Below are positions 9,490-18,241 of a stretch of DNA of 64,000 nucleotides, piece by piece. Location of the stretch: contig JADKHK010000003.1 in NCBI GenBank assembly GCA_016721845.1, positions 396,021 to 460,020 of the forward strand, in the 5' to 3' direction. The position numbers were made by a program, and so were the translations under genes. Source of the stretch: Lysobacterales bacterium (GTDB lineage Bacteria; Pseudomonadota; Gammaproteobacteria; Xanthomonadales; Ahniellaceae). Within the stretch, counting starts at the first letter, position 1; each line of letters begins with the position of its first letter. The notes under the pieces are model-generated. The model was not told the DNA's origin. It worked only from the letters and a program-made list of their open reading frames with translations, and did not search any database.

Positions 9490-10653
9490 ATGAGCGCTGT
9501 CATCGAATCCATGCCCTACCGTGATCGCAAACGCGCCACCTGGCTGCTGTCGATGGCGGTGCCCCTGCTCGCTGCGGCCGGCCCTCTGCTGTATCTCGCA
9601 AGCGCAGCAGCATGGACCTTGTGGCTGCCGGTGCTGCTCGTCTACATCGGCCTGCCGATCGCCGACCTGCTGGTCGGCGAGGACCGCAGCAACCCGCCGG
9701 AATCGGCGATGGCCGGCCTGGATGCCGATCGCTACTACCGCATGATCGCGTGGATGATGGTGCCGCTGCTGTGGGTCGCCTTCGTGTTCGCAGCCTGGTT
9801 CGTCATGCGTCACGACTTGCCGCTCCACGGCCTGATCGCGGCGACAATCGCGACCGGCGTGGTCGGCGGGTTCTGCATCAACATCGGCCATGAGCTCGGA
9901 CACAAGCGCGGCGCGTTCGAGCGCTGGCTGGCGAAGCTGGTGCTGGCACCGACCGGCTATGGTCATTTCCACGTCGAACACAACCGCGGCCACCATCGCG
10001 ACGTCGCCACGCCGGACGACCCGGCCTCGTCGCGCATGGGCGAATCGATCTACGCCTTCGTCGTCCGCGAAATCCCCGGTGCATGGCGACGCGCCTGGCG
10101 GCTCGAACGCGAACGCATGCAGGGTCTGGGCCGCTCCCGCTTCAGCCTGCACAACGACATCGTGCAGACCAGCCTGATCACGCTCGCCTTGTGGACGACG
10201 CTGATCGCGTGGCTCGGCATCGGCGTGCTGCCCTTCCTGATCGCGGCCTCGTTTTGGGCCAACTTCCAGCTCACCAGCGCCAACTACATCGAACACTACG
10301 GCATCGCCCGCAAGCGCCTGCCGAACGGCCGCTACGAACCCTGCAAGCCCGAGCATTCCTGGAACAGCAACCACCTGGTTTCGAATTGGGCGCTGTTCCA
10401 CCTGCAACGCCATTCCGACCATCACGCGAATGCCACCCGGCGCTACCAGTGCCTGCGCCATTTCGACGAGGCACCGCAATTGCCGACCGGCTATTTCGGC
10501 ATGTTCCTGTTGTCCTATGTGCCGCCACTGTGGTTCCGGGTGATGGACCCGCGCCTGCTCGCAATGGTCGGCCGCGATCCGGAGCGGATCAACGCACAAC
10601 CCTCACAACGTCAGCACTTGTTCGCACGGCACGGACTGGCCGCACCACCCTGA
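9490..10653 (+). CDS. alkB: Alkane 1-monooxygenase (membrane di-iron hydroxylase)
   Basis: This 387-residue integral membrane protein has the eight-His di-iron signature of AlkB: HELGHK from H134, HVEHNRGHH from H161 and HSDHH at H308-H312. There are about six transmembrane helices. It hydroxylates medium- or long-chain n-alkanes at the terminal carbon, taking electrons from rubredoxin and rubredoxin reductase. Neither of those is encoded nearby and no rubredoxin domain is fused at the C-terminus, so the electron donors must lie elsewhere. The start at 9490 gives a normal cytoplasmic N-terminus (MSAVIESMPYRDRKR). The divergent AraC regulator operon is the likely local control. Confidence 0.94.
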   Translation: MSAVIESMPYRDRKRATWLLSMAVPLLAAAGPLLYLASAAAWTLWLPVLLVYIGLPIADLLVGEDRSNPPESAMAGLDADRYYRMIAWMMVPLLWVAFVFAAWFVMRHDLPLHGLIAATIATGVVGGFCINIGHELGHKRGAFERWLAKLVLAPTGYGHFHVEHNRGHHRDVATPDDPASSRMGESIYAFVVREIPGAWRRAWRLERERMQGLGRSRFSLHNDIVQTSLITLALWTTLIAWLGIGVLPFLIAASFWANFQLTSANYIEHYGIARKRLPNGRYEPCKPEHSWNSNHLVSNWALFHLQRHSDHHANATRRYQCLRHFDEAPQLPTGYFGMFLLSYVPPLWFRVMDPRLLAMVGRDPERINAQPSQRQHLFARHGLAAPP

Positions 10654-10662
10654 CCGTCAGGG
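10648..10662. terminator. Palindrome shared by two convergent stop codons
   Basis: CCCTGACCGTCAGGG is a 7-base perfect inverted repeat around one central base. It contains the alkB stop (10651-10653) and, on the other strand, the stop of the SGNH gene (10657-10659). It could form a short hairpin in both directions, but it lacks a T-tract, so its role as a terminator is weakly supported. Confidence 0.35.
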
Positions 10663-11811
10663 CGATGTGGTCCGCCAAAGCCCGTCGCGCTCGATGATGG
10701 CCGTCAGCGCCCGCGTGAACTTCTCCGCGTCGGCGCGGCCGAGATGCGACCACTCGGGCGTGTTCAGGCCCTGCAGCTCGGCGTGGTCTTCGAAGTGGAT
10801 GCCCCGCGCACCGCTGCGTTCGAGCAACACGTCCCAGGTGCGTTCGCGCGGAAAGTCGCGGCGTTCGTTGTCGAGGTAGGGGCCACTGCTCGGCGCACGC
10901 ACGAACAGCACGGGGACGCCACGGTCGCGCAAGATATGCACCGCGGCGACCGCTCGCGCGATCTGTGCGTCGATCGTCTGCCAGTGCGCCTCGATCTTGG
11001 CGGGGTCGGTCGCCGCCGGCATGAAGTTCTGCATCCAGATCGACTGCACGATCGCGAGATACGCGGGATCGTGCTCGACTTTGTCCCACATCCAGCTGGC
11101 GCGGTCGGCGCCGCTCTCCTGCAACTTGCGCACCGCAACGCGCTCGCGCACGCCGTCGCGCGGCGGCCACGGCTGGCGCTTGAGCACGGTGAACAGCGCG
11201 AAGTCGGCGTCGCTGTAGTACGCCAGGTTCGGTTCCAGCCAGTGCATCGACAGCCATTCGCTGGCACGCTGCGACAGCGTCTCGGTGTGCACGTAATCGA
11301 CGACACCGTGGCGAAAACCCCGCCCCGTGAAGAACAGGCCGGGCGTCACGCCGACCATGAGCTTGCCGCGAAAGTCCTGGTCCTTCGCCAGATCCTCCAG
11401 CACGTTCATCGGCGAGGTGCCTTCCAGCGCGAGCTGGATCGGGCGGGCACCGGTGGCCTGCTGCCATGGGTCGAGCTGCACGTCGAACAGCAGTCGCGAG
11501 GATCCGATGACGACGGTGGCGTCGTGGTCGCCGTGGTCGATGCGGCGACGCTGGATCGTCCATTGCCCGTCGCTGTTGCGATAACCGGGGCGGGCGCCGA
11601 AGTCGCGCCAGTACATTTCCCACGCGATCAGGGCGCAGACACCCAGGACCAACGCGGTGATCCAGGTCACGCCGAGGTTCAGGCTCGGCAACGGTCGCTC
11701 CACATAGGCATCGACCACATCCGGATCATCGCCGGGCTGGCCCGGACGCATCAGCGCCGCGCCATCGACCAGTCGGCGTTCGCGATCAGAACTGGAAGTA
11801 GATGAAGGCAT
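10657..11811 (-). CDS. Membrane-anchored SGNH/AlgX-like protein partnered with MBOAT
   Basis: This 384-residue protein has one N-terminal transmembrane helix (WITALVLGVCALIAWEMYW, about 45-63) and a periplasmic domain. The domain opens with a block-I-like GSSR (TVVIGSSRLLFDV) and ends with a SHLGRADAEKF block, as in SGNH-type acyl esterases and AlgJ/X-like O-acetylation proteins. The start at 11811 is supported by a G-rich ribosome-binding site (AGGGGGG) just upstream. It overlaps the MBOAT gene end by 26 bases, so the two are one unit. It most likely moves an acyl group from the MBOAT product to a cell-surface polymer. The polymer is unknown, since no polysaccharide synthase is adjacent. Confidence 0.75.
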   Translation of the reverse strand: MPSSTSSSDRERRLVDGAALMRPGQPGDDPDVVDAYVERPLPSLNLGVTWITALVLGVCALIAWEMYWRDFGARPGYRNSDGQWTIQRRRIDHGDHDATVVIGSSRLLFDVQLDPWQQATGARPIQLALEGTSPMNVLEDLAKDQDFRGKLMVGVTPGLFFTGRGFRHGVVDYVHTETLSQRASEWLSMHWLEPNLAYYSDADFALFTVLKRQPWPPRDGVRERVAVRKLQESGADRASWMWDKVEHDPAYLAIVQSIWMQNFMPAATDPAKIEAHWQTIDAQIARAVAAVHILRDRGVPVLFVRAPSSGPYLDNERRDFPRERTWDVLLERSGARGIHFEDHAELQGLNTPEWSHLGRADAEKFTRALTAIIERDGLWRTTSP

Positions 11812-13207
11812 TGCCGCCCCCCTGGGTGATCGCAATCAGGAACAACATTGCGCCCCACGTCAGTCCGACCAGGGCCGCCGGCCAGCGCGAGACGGCGTCG
11901 TGCAACATGGCGTCGCGCATGCGCCAATGCGCGATCAGCAGGGCCGCGATCGCGACGCTCGTGCTGAGCAGGAACCAGTGGGTCAGCACCGGCGCACCAC
12001 TGCGTTCGATCAGCAACATGCTGCGGATCATGCGTTCGGCGGTGGCGAAATCCTGGGCTCGGAAGAACACCCAGGTCAGGTTCACGAGGAAGTACGTCAG
12101 CGCCGCCAACGCGATGCGGCCCAACCAGGTTCGCCACACATCCAGGTGACCGAGCCGCGGCTTCAACCAGCGTTCGGCGGCGAGATAACTGCCGTGCAAG
12201 CCACCCCAGACCACGAAGGTCCAGGCCGCACCGTGCCAGAGGCCGCCGAGCAGCATCGTCAGCATCAGGTTGACGTAGGTGCGTGCGGCACCGTTGCGGT
12301 TGCCGCCGAGCGGCACGTACAGATAGTCGCGCAGCCACGTCGACAACGAGATGTGCCAGCGTCGCCAGAAGTCCGAGAAGCCGATCGCCGCATAGGGATA
12401 GCGAAAGTTGTCGGGCAAGGCGAAGCCGAGCACGAGCGACATGCCGATGGCACACGTGGTGTAGCCGGCAAAGTCGCAGAAGATCTGCCCGGAGAAGGCG
12501 AGCGTGCCGATCCAGGCGTCGAGCGGATGCAGCAATTCGGCGCTGCCGAAGACGCGGTCCGACACCGGCGCGAACACGCCGTCGGCGAGCACGATCTTCT
12601 CGAACAGGCCGAGCACCATCAGCATCATTCCCCAGCCGAACTGGCGCGCCGTGGCCACCCGCGGACTCGCGAACTGCGGCACCAGATCGGTCGGGCGCAC
12701 GATCGGGCCGGCGACCAGTTGCGGGAAGAAGGTCACGAACAGCGCGAAGTCGAGGAAGGACCGAGTCGGCTTGGCGCGACCCAGATAGACGTCGAGCGTG
12801 TAGGACATGGTCTGGAAGGTGTAGAACGAGATGCCGACCGGCAACACGATGTCCCAGACCGGGGGCGTGTAGTTCGTACCGGTTGCCTGCATCAGCGCCG
12901 CGACGTTCTCGAGCACGAAGCCGCCGTACTTGAAGTAGGCGAGCAGGCCGAGATTCACCACCACCGACACCAGCATCCAGGCCTTGCGCCGCAACGCCGA
13001 ACTGGCCGTCGCAATGCGCCCGGCCGCCCACCAGTCGAGGAAGGTCGAGATCCACAACAGGATCACGAAGGGCGGATTCCAGGCCGCATAGAAGAGATAG
13101 CTGGCGATCAGCAGGTTCGACTTCTTCAGCCACCAGGGCAGCGGCGCGTAATGCAGCACCACGACCACGACGAAGAACGCGACGAAGGTCAGCGAGTTGA
13201 ACAACAC
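11786..13207 (-). CDS. MBOAT family membrane O-acyltransferase (AlgI/PatA-like)
   Basis: This 473-residue polytopic protein has about 11 membrane helices. It begins at a GTG (13207) with a GGGGAG ribosome-binding site eight bases upstream, giving the family-typical opening VLFNSLTFVAFF. Family motifs are YFKYGGF, FPQLVAGPIVR, SDFWRRWHISLSTWLRDYLYVPLGG and the catalytic-His helix LGGLWHGAAWTF. MBOAT proteins of the AlgI type pass acetyl groups from cytoplasmic donors across the membrane to a periplasmic acetyltransferase. That role would be filled here by the overlapping SGNH gene. The two form a minimal acetylation cassette without alginate genes. Confidence 0.92.
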   Translation of the reverse strand: MLFNSLTFVAFFVVVVVLHYAPLPWWLKKSNLLIASYLFYAAWNPPFVILLWISTFLDWWAAGRIATASSALRRKAWMLVSVVVNLGLLAYFKYGGFVLENVAALMQATGTNYTPPVWDIVLPVGISFYTFQTMSYTLDVYLGRAKPTRSFLDFALFVTFFPQLVAGPIVRPTDLVPQFASPRVATARQFGWGMMLMVLGLFEKIVLADGVFAPVSDRVFGSAELLHPLDAWIGTLAFSGQIFCDFAGYTTCAIGMSLVLGFALPDNFRYPYAAIGFSDFWRRWHISLSTWLRDYLYVPLGGNRNGAARTYVNLMLTMLLGGLWHGAAWTFVVWGGLHGSYLAAERWLKPRLGHLDVWRTWLGRIALAALTYFLVNLTWVFFRAQDFATAERMIRSMLLIERSGAPVLTHWFLLSTSVAIAALLIAHWRMRDAMLHDAVSRWPAALVGLTWGAMLFLIAITQGGGNAFIYFQF

Positions 13208-13348
13208 GCGCACATCTCCCCATGTGTCGGTTGATTGCGTCGACCGCATTGCGCCGGCGACGCGGCACCACGATCAGCGGCCCGAGCATAGAGTCAAAGC
13301 GTGACCAGGGACACGCCCCTCAGGCCAGGTCGAGGTTGCATGGAATGA

Positions 13349-13756
13349 TCAACGATGGATCGACGGCGCCGCTTTCAGCACGGCATCAAGCAAGCCCGGA
13401 AAGCGCGCATCGAGATCGGCCCGACGCACATGGTTGAAGATCTGCGTGCCCTCCTCGCGGGTGCCGAGCAGGCCGGCCTCGCGCAACACCTTGAAGTGGT
13501 GCGCCATGGTGCTCTTCGAGCGCTGCGGGCAGCTGCAGGCGGCGCAGTTCAACTCATCGCCGGCCGACACCAGGTACTGCACGATGTCGAGCCGGGTCGG
13601 GTCGGCCAGGGCCGCCAGCACTTTGTCCAGTCGAAGCTCGCGGCGCTTGGGTTCGGCCGCCACCCGAGGGCGGGCGATGGTTCGGCGTTGCGGCGCGGGG
13701 CGAAGGATGGGCGGCATGACGACAGGCAGTGGCAGGATGCGGTTGAATTGTTCCAT
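13349..13756 (-). CDS. ArsR-family repressor
   Basis: The core of this 135-residue protein is a winged helix (about residues 45-115: LDKVLAALADPTRLDIVQYLV then SKSTMAHHFKVLREAGLL and the wing TREEGTQIFNHV). A Cys cluster (CAACSCP) sits before the recognition helix and could bind metal or sense redox, unlike the usual CVC of ArsR. The ATG at 13756 is chosen because longer readings run through the operator. It is divergent from the RND efflux operon, with an 86-base gap that holds a perfect inverted repeat. By analogy it represses that operon and itself. The inducer is unknown. Confidence 0.85.
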   Translation of the reverse strand: MEQFNRILPLPVVMPPILRPAPQRRTIARPRVAAEPKRRELRLDKVLAALADPTRLDIVQYLVSAGDELNCAACSCPQRSKSTMAHHFKVLREAGLLGTREEGTQIFNHVRRADLDARFPGLLDAVLKAAPSIHR

Positions 13757-13785
13757 GCTCGTGGCAGTTGCAACCAGCCCGCCCC

Positions 13786-13807
13786 TTGTTCGATACTTGT
13801 CGAACAA
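13786..13807. promoter_or_regulatory. Putative ArsR operator (8-base inverted repeat)
   Basis: TTGTTCGA (13786-13793) and TCGAACAA (13800-13807) are a perfect inverted repeat with a 6-base spacer. It lies between the divergent ArsR gene and the RND operon, 36 bases before the adaptor start. Size, symmetry and position fit a dimeric winged-helix repressor site overlapping the efflux promoter. Confidence 0.75.
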
Positions 13808-13842
13808 TGAGCCGCCATTCGTGGCCGGTCGGGGAGCAAGCA

Positions 13843-15024
13843 ATGATGGTGCGTGGATGGGTAGTGCTGGCCGTGCTCGGCCTGGCAGCGTGTAGTGGTG
13901 GCGGCGGCGGCGCAGGCATGCAGATGCCGCCGACTCCGGTGAACGTGGCGACCGTGATCGGCCGCGACGTGGCCGAGTGGGACGAATACACCGGCCGCAT
14001 CGAGGCCACCGACCGAGTCGAGATCCGCCCGCGCGTCACCGGCTATCTGGCCGGCGTGCATTTCACGGAGGGCGGCAGCGTGCGCAAGGGCGACCTGCTG
14101 TTCACCATCGACGACCGCGAATACCGCGCCGCCGAGGCGACCGCGAAAGCCGACGTGGCACGCGCCGATTCGCGCGTGCAGCTGGCACGACAGGAAGCCG
14201 AGCGCGCCGAACGGCTGGTCCAGGCCAAGGCCATTTCGCAGGGCGAAGCGGAAGCCCGCCGTGCCGAACTCAAGCAGGCCGGCGCCGACCAGGTCGCCGC
14301 GGTAGCGCGCCTCGACCAGGCCGTCCTCAGCCTGTCGTTCACCCGCATCACCTCGCCGATCTCCGGCCGTGCGGGTGCGGCACTGATCAAGCCGGGCAAC
14401 CTCGTGGCGCCCGGCGAGTCGCTGCTGACGTCGGTGGTATCGGTCGATCCGGTGCATGTGGTCTTCCAGGGAGACGAGCGCGCCTATCTGCGCTACCAGG
14501 CCATGGGCCGCGACGGCAGCCGCGCCGATTCGAGCGACGCGCGCAGTCCGGTGCGCGTCGGCCTCGCGAATGAACAGGGCTTCCCGCACGAGGGCCGCAT
14601 GGACTTCCTCGACAACGCACTGGACCCGGCCACCGGCACCATCACCGCGCGCGCCCTGCTGGCGAACCCGGACGGTCGATTCACGCCCGGCCTGTTCGCG
14701 CGCGTGCAGCTGCTCGGTTCGGGCCAGCATCCGGCGCTGCTGATCCACGACCAGGCCGTGCTGACCGACCAGGACCGCAAATACGTCTATGTGGTCGGCG
14801 CGAAGAACGGCGCCGAACGACGTGATGTGGCGCTCGGTGCCGCGGTCGACGGTTTGCGCGTGGTCGCGTCCGGCCTCAAGCCCGGCGACCGCGTCGTGGT
14901 GAACGGGATGAAGAAGATCTTCTTCCCGGGTGCACCGTTGCAGCCGATCGATGTGCCGATGGACCAACCGAATCTCGTGCCGCCCGAACCGGGTGCAAAG
15001 CAAGCGCCTGCGAAGCAGGGCTGA
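13843..15024 (+). CDS. RND efflux periplasmic adaptor lipoprotein (MexE-like)
   Basis: This 393-residue membrane-fusion protein has a lipoprotein signal (WVVLAVLGLAAC, lipidated Cys17). It continues with the family layout: barrel-sandwich half (EWDEYTGRIEATDRVEIRPR), lipoyl GYLAGVHFTEGGSVRKGDLLF, coiled-coil hairpin (about 95-165), second lipoyl half and beta-barrel. The start at 13843 has GGGGAG six bases upstream; the next codon is also ATG. It links the inner-membrane pump to the outer-membrane channel encoded downstream. The three genes are adjacent (7-base gap, then 8-base overlap) and form one operon opposite the ArsR gene. Wording of the N-terminus is closest to MexE/OqxA-type adaptors. 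Confidence 0.93.
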   Translation: MMVRGWVVLAVLGLAACSGGGGGAGMQMPPTPVNVATVIGRDVAEWDEYTGRIEATDRVEIRPRVTGYLAGVHFTEGGSVRKGDLLFTIDDREYRAAEATAKADVARADSRVQLARQEAERAERLVQAKAISQGEAEARRAELKQAGADQVAAVARLDQAVLSLSFTRITSPISGRAGAALIKPGNLVAPGESLLTSVVSVDPVHVVFQGDERAYLRYQAMGRDGSRADSSDARSPVRVGLANEQGFPHEGRMDFLDNALDPATGTITARALLANPDGRFTPGLFARVQLLGSGQHPALLIHDQAVLTDQDRKYVYVVGAKNGAERRDVALGAAVDGLRVVASGLKPGDRVVVNGMKKIFFPGAPLQPIDVPMDQPNLVPPEPGAKQAPAKQG

Positions 15025-15031
15025 GACGGCC

Positions 15032-18000
15032 ATGGCCCATTCCGATTTTTCGAAGATCTTCGTCGACCGCCCGATCCTTGCGGCGGTTCTGTCCCTGCTC
15101 GTGTTTCTGGCCGGGCTGATCGCGATCCCGAACCTGCCGATCAGCGAGTACCCGGACGTCGTGCCACCGTCGGTGCAAGTCAGCGCGATCTATCCGGGCG
15201 CGAACCCGAAGACGATCGCCGATACCGTCGCGGCGCCGATCGAGGAAGCGGTCAACGGCGTCGAAGGCATGATCTACATGAAGTCGTCCGCCGGTTCGGA
15301 CGGCACGATGATGCTGACCGTGACGTTCCGCAGCGGCATCGACATCGATCTCGCCGCGATGCAGGTGCAGAACCGTGTCGCGCAGGCGGTGCCGCGACTG
15401 CCCGAAGCGGTGCGCCAGCTCGGCGTGACGACGGTGAAGTCCTCGCCGAACATCACCATGGTCGTGCACCTCGTCTCCAAGGACGGGCGTTATGACGGGC
15501 TGTATCTGAATAATTTCGCCAACCTGCGCGTGCGCGACGAGCTCGCTCGCCTGCAGGGTGTCGGCCAGGCGCTCGCGTTCGGCGCCGGCACCTACGCGAT
15601 GCGCGTCTGGATCGACCCGGACAAGGTCGCCGCCCGCGACCTGACCGCGACCGACGTGATCAACGCGATCCGCGAGCAGAACGTGCAGGTCTCGGCCGGC
15701 ACGATCGGCGGGCCGCCGCATCCGGACAGCCCGATGCAGTTCTCGATCAATGCCCAGGGTCGCCTCGACAGTCCCGAGCAATTCGGCGACATCGTGCTGA
15801 AGAGCGGCGCCAACGGCGAGATCACGCGCCTGGCCGACGTCGCGCGGGTCGAGCTCGGGGCGAATGCCTACACGATCAATTCGCTGTTGAACAACAAGGA
15901 AGCGGCGGCGATCGTCATTTTCGAGGCGCCGGGCGCCAACACCATCGAACTGTCGAATGCCGTGCGCGCGAAGATGTCCGAACTCGAGAAGGGTTTCCCG
16001 GAAGGCGTGGAATGGGAAGTGGCCTACGACCCGACCGTGTTCGTGCGGCAGTCGATCGATTCGGTCGTGACCACCCTGCTTGAGGCCGTCGCCCTCGTCG
16101 TGCTGGTCGTCGTCGTGTTCCTGCAGACCTGGCGCGCGTCGATCATTCCGCTGATCGCGGTCCCGGTATCGATCATTGGCACGTTTGCCGTGCTCTGGAT
16201 GCTCGGCTACTCGATCAATGTGCTGACCTTGTTCGCGCTGGTACTCGCCATCGGCATCGTCGTCGACGACGCGATCGTCGTCGTCGAGAATGTCGAGCGC
16301 CACATCCAGGACGGCATGACCCCGCGCGACGCCGCGCACAAGGCGATGCAGGAAGTGTCGGGGCCGATCATCGCGATTTCGCTGGTGCTCGCCAGCGTGT
16401 TCATCCCGCTCGCCTTCATCGGCGGCGTCTCCGGCCAGTTCTACAGCCAGTTCGCAGTGACGATCGCGGCTGCCGTGCTGATCTCGGCGTTCAATTCGCT
16501 GACCCTGTCGCCGGCGTTGTCGGCGGTGCTGCTGCAGTCGCACGATGCGCCGAAGGACCGGCTCGGTCGCGGCCTGCACCGCGTGTTCGGTGGCTTCTTC
16601 GCGGCCTTCAACGCCCGCTTCGGCCGCGCCAGCGCGCGCTATTCAGGCCGCATCGGCGGCACGATCGCGCGTGCACCGCGCTTGCTTGTTACCTACGTGT
16701 TCCTGATCGTGCTGACCGTCGTCGGCTTCGGCCAGGTGCAGTCCGGCTTCATCCCGGTCCAGGACAAGCAGTACCTGTTCGCGGTGCTGTTCCTGCCCGA
16801 AGGTGCGACCTTGCCGCGCACCGAAGCGGCCATGCAGCGCATGGGCAAGATGGCACTGGAGACACCGGGCGTCGCCGATGTCGTGCAGTTTCCCGGTCTC
16901 AACGGTGCGCACTTCGTCAACACCAGCAATACCGGCCTGATGTTCGTCGGCCTGAAGCCGCAGCACGAACGAACGATCACGGCGGCCGAGATCAACAACC
17001 TGTTGAACGGGAAGTTTGCCGCGATCCAGGACGGCCTCGCGTTCTCGGCCACGCCACCGCCGGTGCTGGGGCTCGGCAACTCGTCCGGCGTCGAGGCCTA
17101 CGTGCAGGATCGCAGTGGCGCCGGCTACGGCCAGCTCGACCAGCAGACGCAGGCCCTGGCCAATGCCTTGCGCGGCGCGCCCGGATTCGATCCGATGACG
17201 ACCTATTCGAGCTTCCAGGCGAACGTGCCGCAGCTTGATGCCCGGGTCGATCGCGTGCGCGCGAAGGAGCAGGGTCTGGCGCTGACCGACATCTTCGCGG
17301 CGTTGCAGGTGTATCTCGGATCGGCCTACGTCAACGACTTCAACCTGTTCGGTCGCACCTACAGCGTGTACGCGCAGGCGGATGCGCCGTTCCGCGACGA
17401 TGTGGCCGACATTGCCCGCATCAAGGTGCGCAATGCCGCCGGTGGCATGGTGCCGATCGGCTCGGTCGTCGACATCCAGCCCAGTTTCGGACCCGATCCG
17501 GTCGTTCGCTACAACGGTTATCCCGCCGCCGACCTGACCGCCGGCATCAATCCGGCCTTGATGTCCAGTCATCAGGCGATCGAGGCGATGCGCCAATTGT
17601 CCGCGACCGTGCTGCCGCAAGGCATGCAGGTCGAATGGACCGGACTGACCTACCAGGAAGTCACGCAAGGCGGGATGGGCCTGCTGGTGTTCCCGATCTG
17701 CGTGTTGCTGGTCTTCCTCGTGCTCGCAGGCCTGTACGAAAGCTGGTCGTTGCCGCTGGCGGTGATCCTGATCGTGCCGATGTGCATGTTGTCGGCGATC
17801 GGCGGCATCTGGCTGCTGAATTGGCTCAGCGGCACCTGGTTCGGTGCCTGGCTCGGACTGGTGATGATCGACAACAACATCTTCACCCAGATCGGACTGG
17901 TCGTGCTGATGGGGCTCGCCTGCAAGAACGCGATCCTCATCGTCGAGTTCGCGCGCGATCTTGAAGAGGAGGGCATGGGCATCGTCGAGGCCGCGATCGA

Positions 18001-18241
18001 AGCCTGCCGCCTGCGCCTGCGCCCGATCCTGATGACCAGCTTCGCGTTCATCGCCGGCGTCCTGCCGCTGGTGTTCGCGCATGGTGCGGGCATGGAAGTG
18101 CGCCACGTGATGGGCGTGACCGTATTTGCCGGCATGCTCGGCGTGACCTTCTTCGGGCTGTTCTTCACGCCCGTGTTCTATGTCGTCATTCGCCGCTTCA
18201 GCGAACGTCGTGCAGTCGCCCAGGAGTCCCGCCATGCGTAA
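15032..18241 (+). CDS. RND efflux pump inner-membrane transporter (MexF-like HAE1)
   Basis: This 1069-residue proton-driven multidrug transporter has the twelve-helix, two-porter-loop architecture of HAE-RND proteins. It opens with FVDRPILAAVLSLLVFLAGLIAI and LPISEYPDVVPPSVQV, as in MexF. The TM4 proton-relay acids appear in LALVLAIGIVVDDAIVVVENVER, and the conserved Lys is in the TM10 segment GLACKNAILIVEFARD. The GxxxP-like permeation pieces and large periplasmic loops are intact. The complex exports amphiphilic drugs or solvents through the NodT-type channel next to it. The substrate cannot be read from sequence. Expression is probably held down by the divergent ArsR protein. Confidence 0.96.
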   Translation: MAHSDFSKIFVDRPILAAVLSLLVFLAGLIAIPNLPISEYPDVVPPSVQVSAIYPGANPKTIADTVAAPIEEAVNGVEGMIYMKSSAGSDGTMMLTVTFRSGIDIDLAAMQVQNRVAQAVPRLPEAVRQLGVTTVKSSPNITMVVHLVSKDGRYDGLYLNNFANLRVRDELARLQGVGQALAFGAGTYAMRVWIDPDKVAARDLTATDVINAIREQNVQVSAGTIGGPPHPDSPMQFSINAQGRLDSPEQFGDIVLKSGANGEITRLADVARVELGANAYTINSLLNNKEAAAIVIFEAPGANTIELSNAVRAKMSELEKGFPEGVEWEVAYDPTVFVRQSIDSVVTTLLEAVALVVLVVVVFLQTWRASIIPLIAVPVSIIGTFAVLWMLGYSINVLTLFALVLAIGIVVDDAIVVVENVERHIQDGMTPRDAAHKAMQEVSGPIIAISLVLASVFIPLAFIGGVSGQFYSQFAVTIAAAVLISAFNSLTLSPALSAVLLQSHDAPKDRLGRGLHRVFGGFFAAFNARFGRASARYSGRIGGTIARAPRLLVTYVFLIVLTVVGFGQVQSGFIPVQDKQYLFAVLFLPEGATLPRTEAAMQRMGKMALETPGVADVVQFPGLNGAHFVNTSNTGLMFVGLKPQHERTITAAEINNLLNGKFAAIQDGLAFSATPPPVLGLGNSSGVEAYVQDRSGAGYGQLDQQTQALANALRGAPGFDPMTTYSSFQANVPQLDARVDRVRAKEQGLALTDIFAALQVYLGSAYVNDFNLFGRTYSVYAQADAPFRDDVADIARIKVRNAAGGMVPIGSVVDIQPSFGPDPVVRYNGYPAADLTAGINPALMSSHQAIEAMRQLSATVLPQGMQVEWTGLTYQEVTQGGMGLLVFPICVLLVFLVLAGLYESWSLPLAVILIVPMCMLSAIGGIWLLNWLSGTWFGAWLGLVMIDNNIFTQIGLVVLMGLACKNAILIVEFARDLEEEGMGIVEAAIEACRLRLRPILMTSFAFIAGVLPLVFAHGAGMEVRHVMGVTVFAGMLGVTFFGLFFTPVFYVVIRRFSERRAVAQESRHA

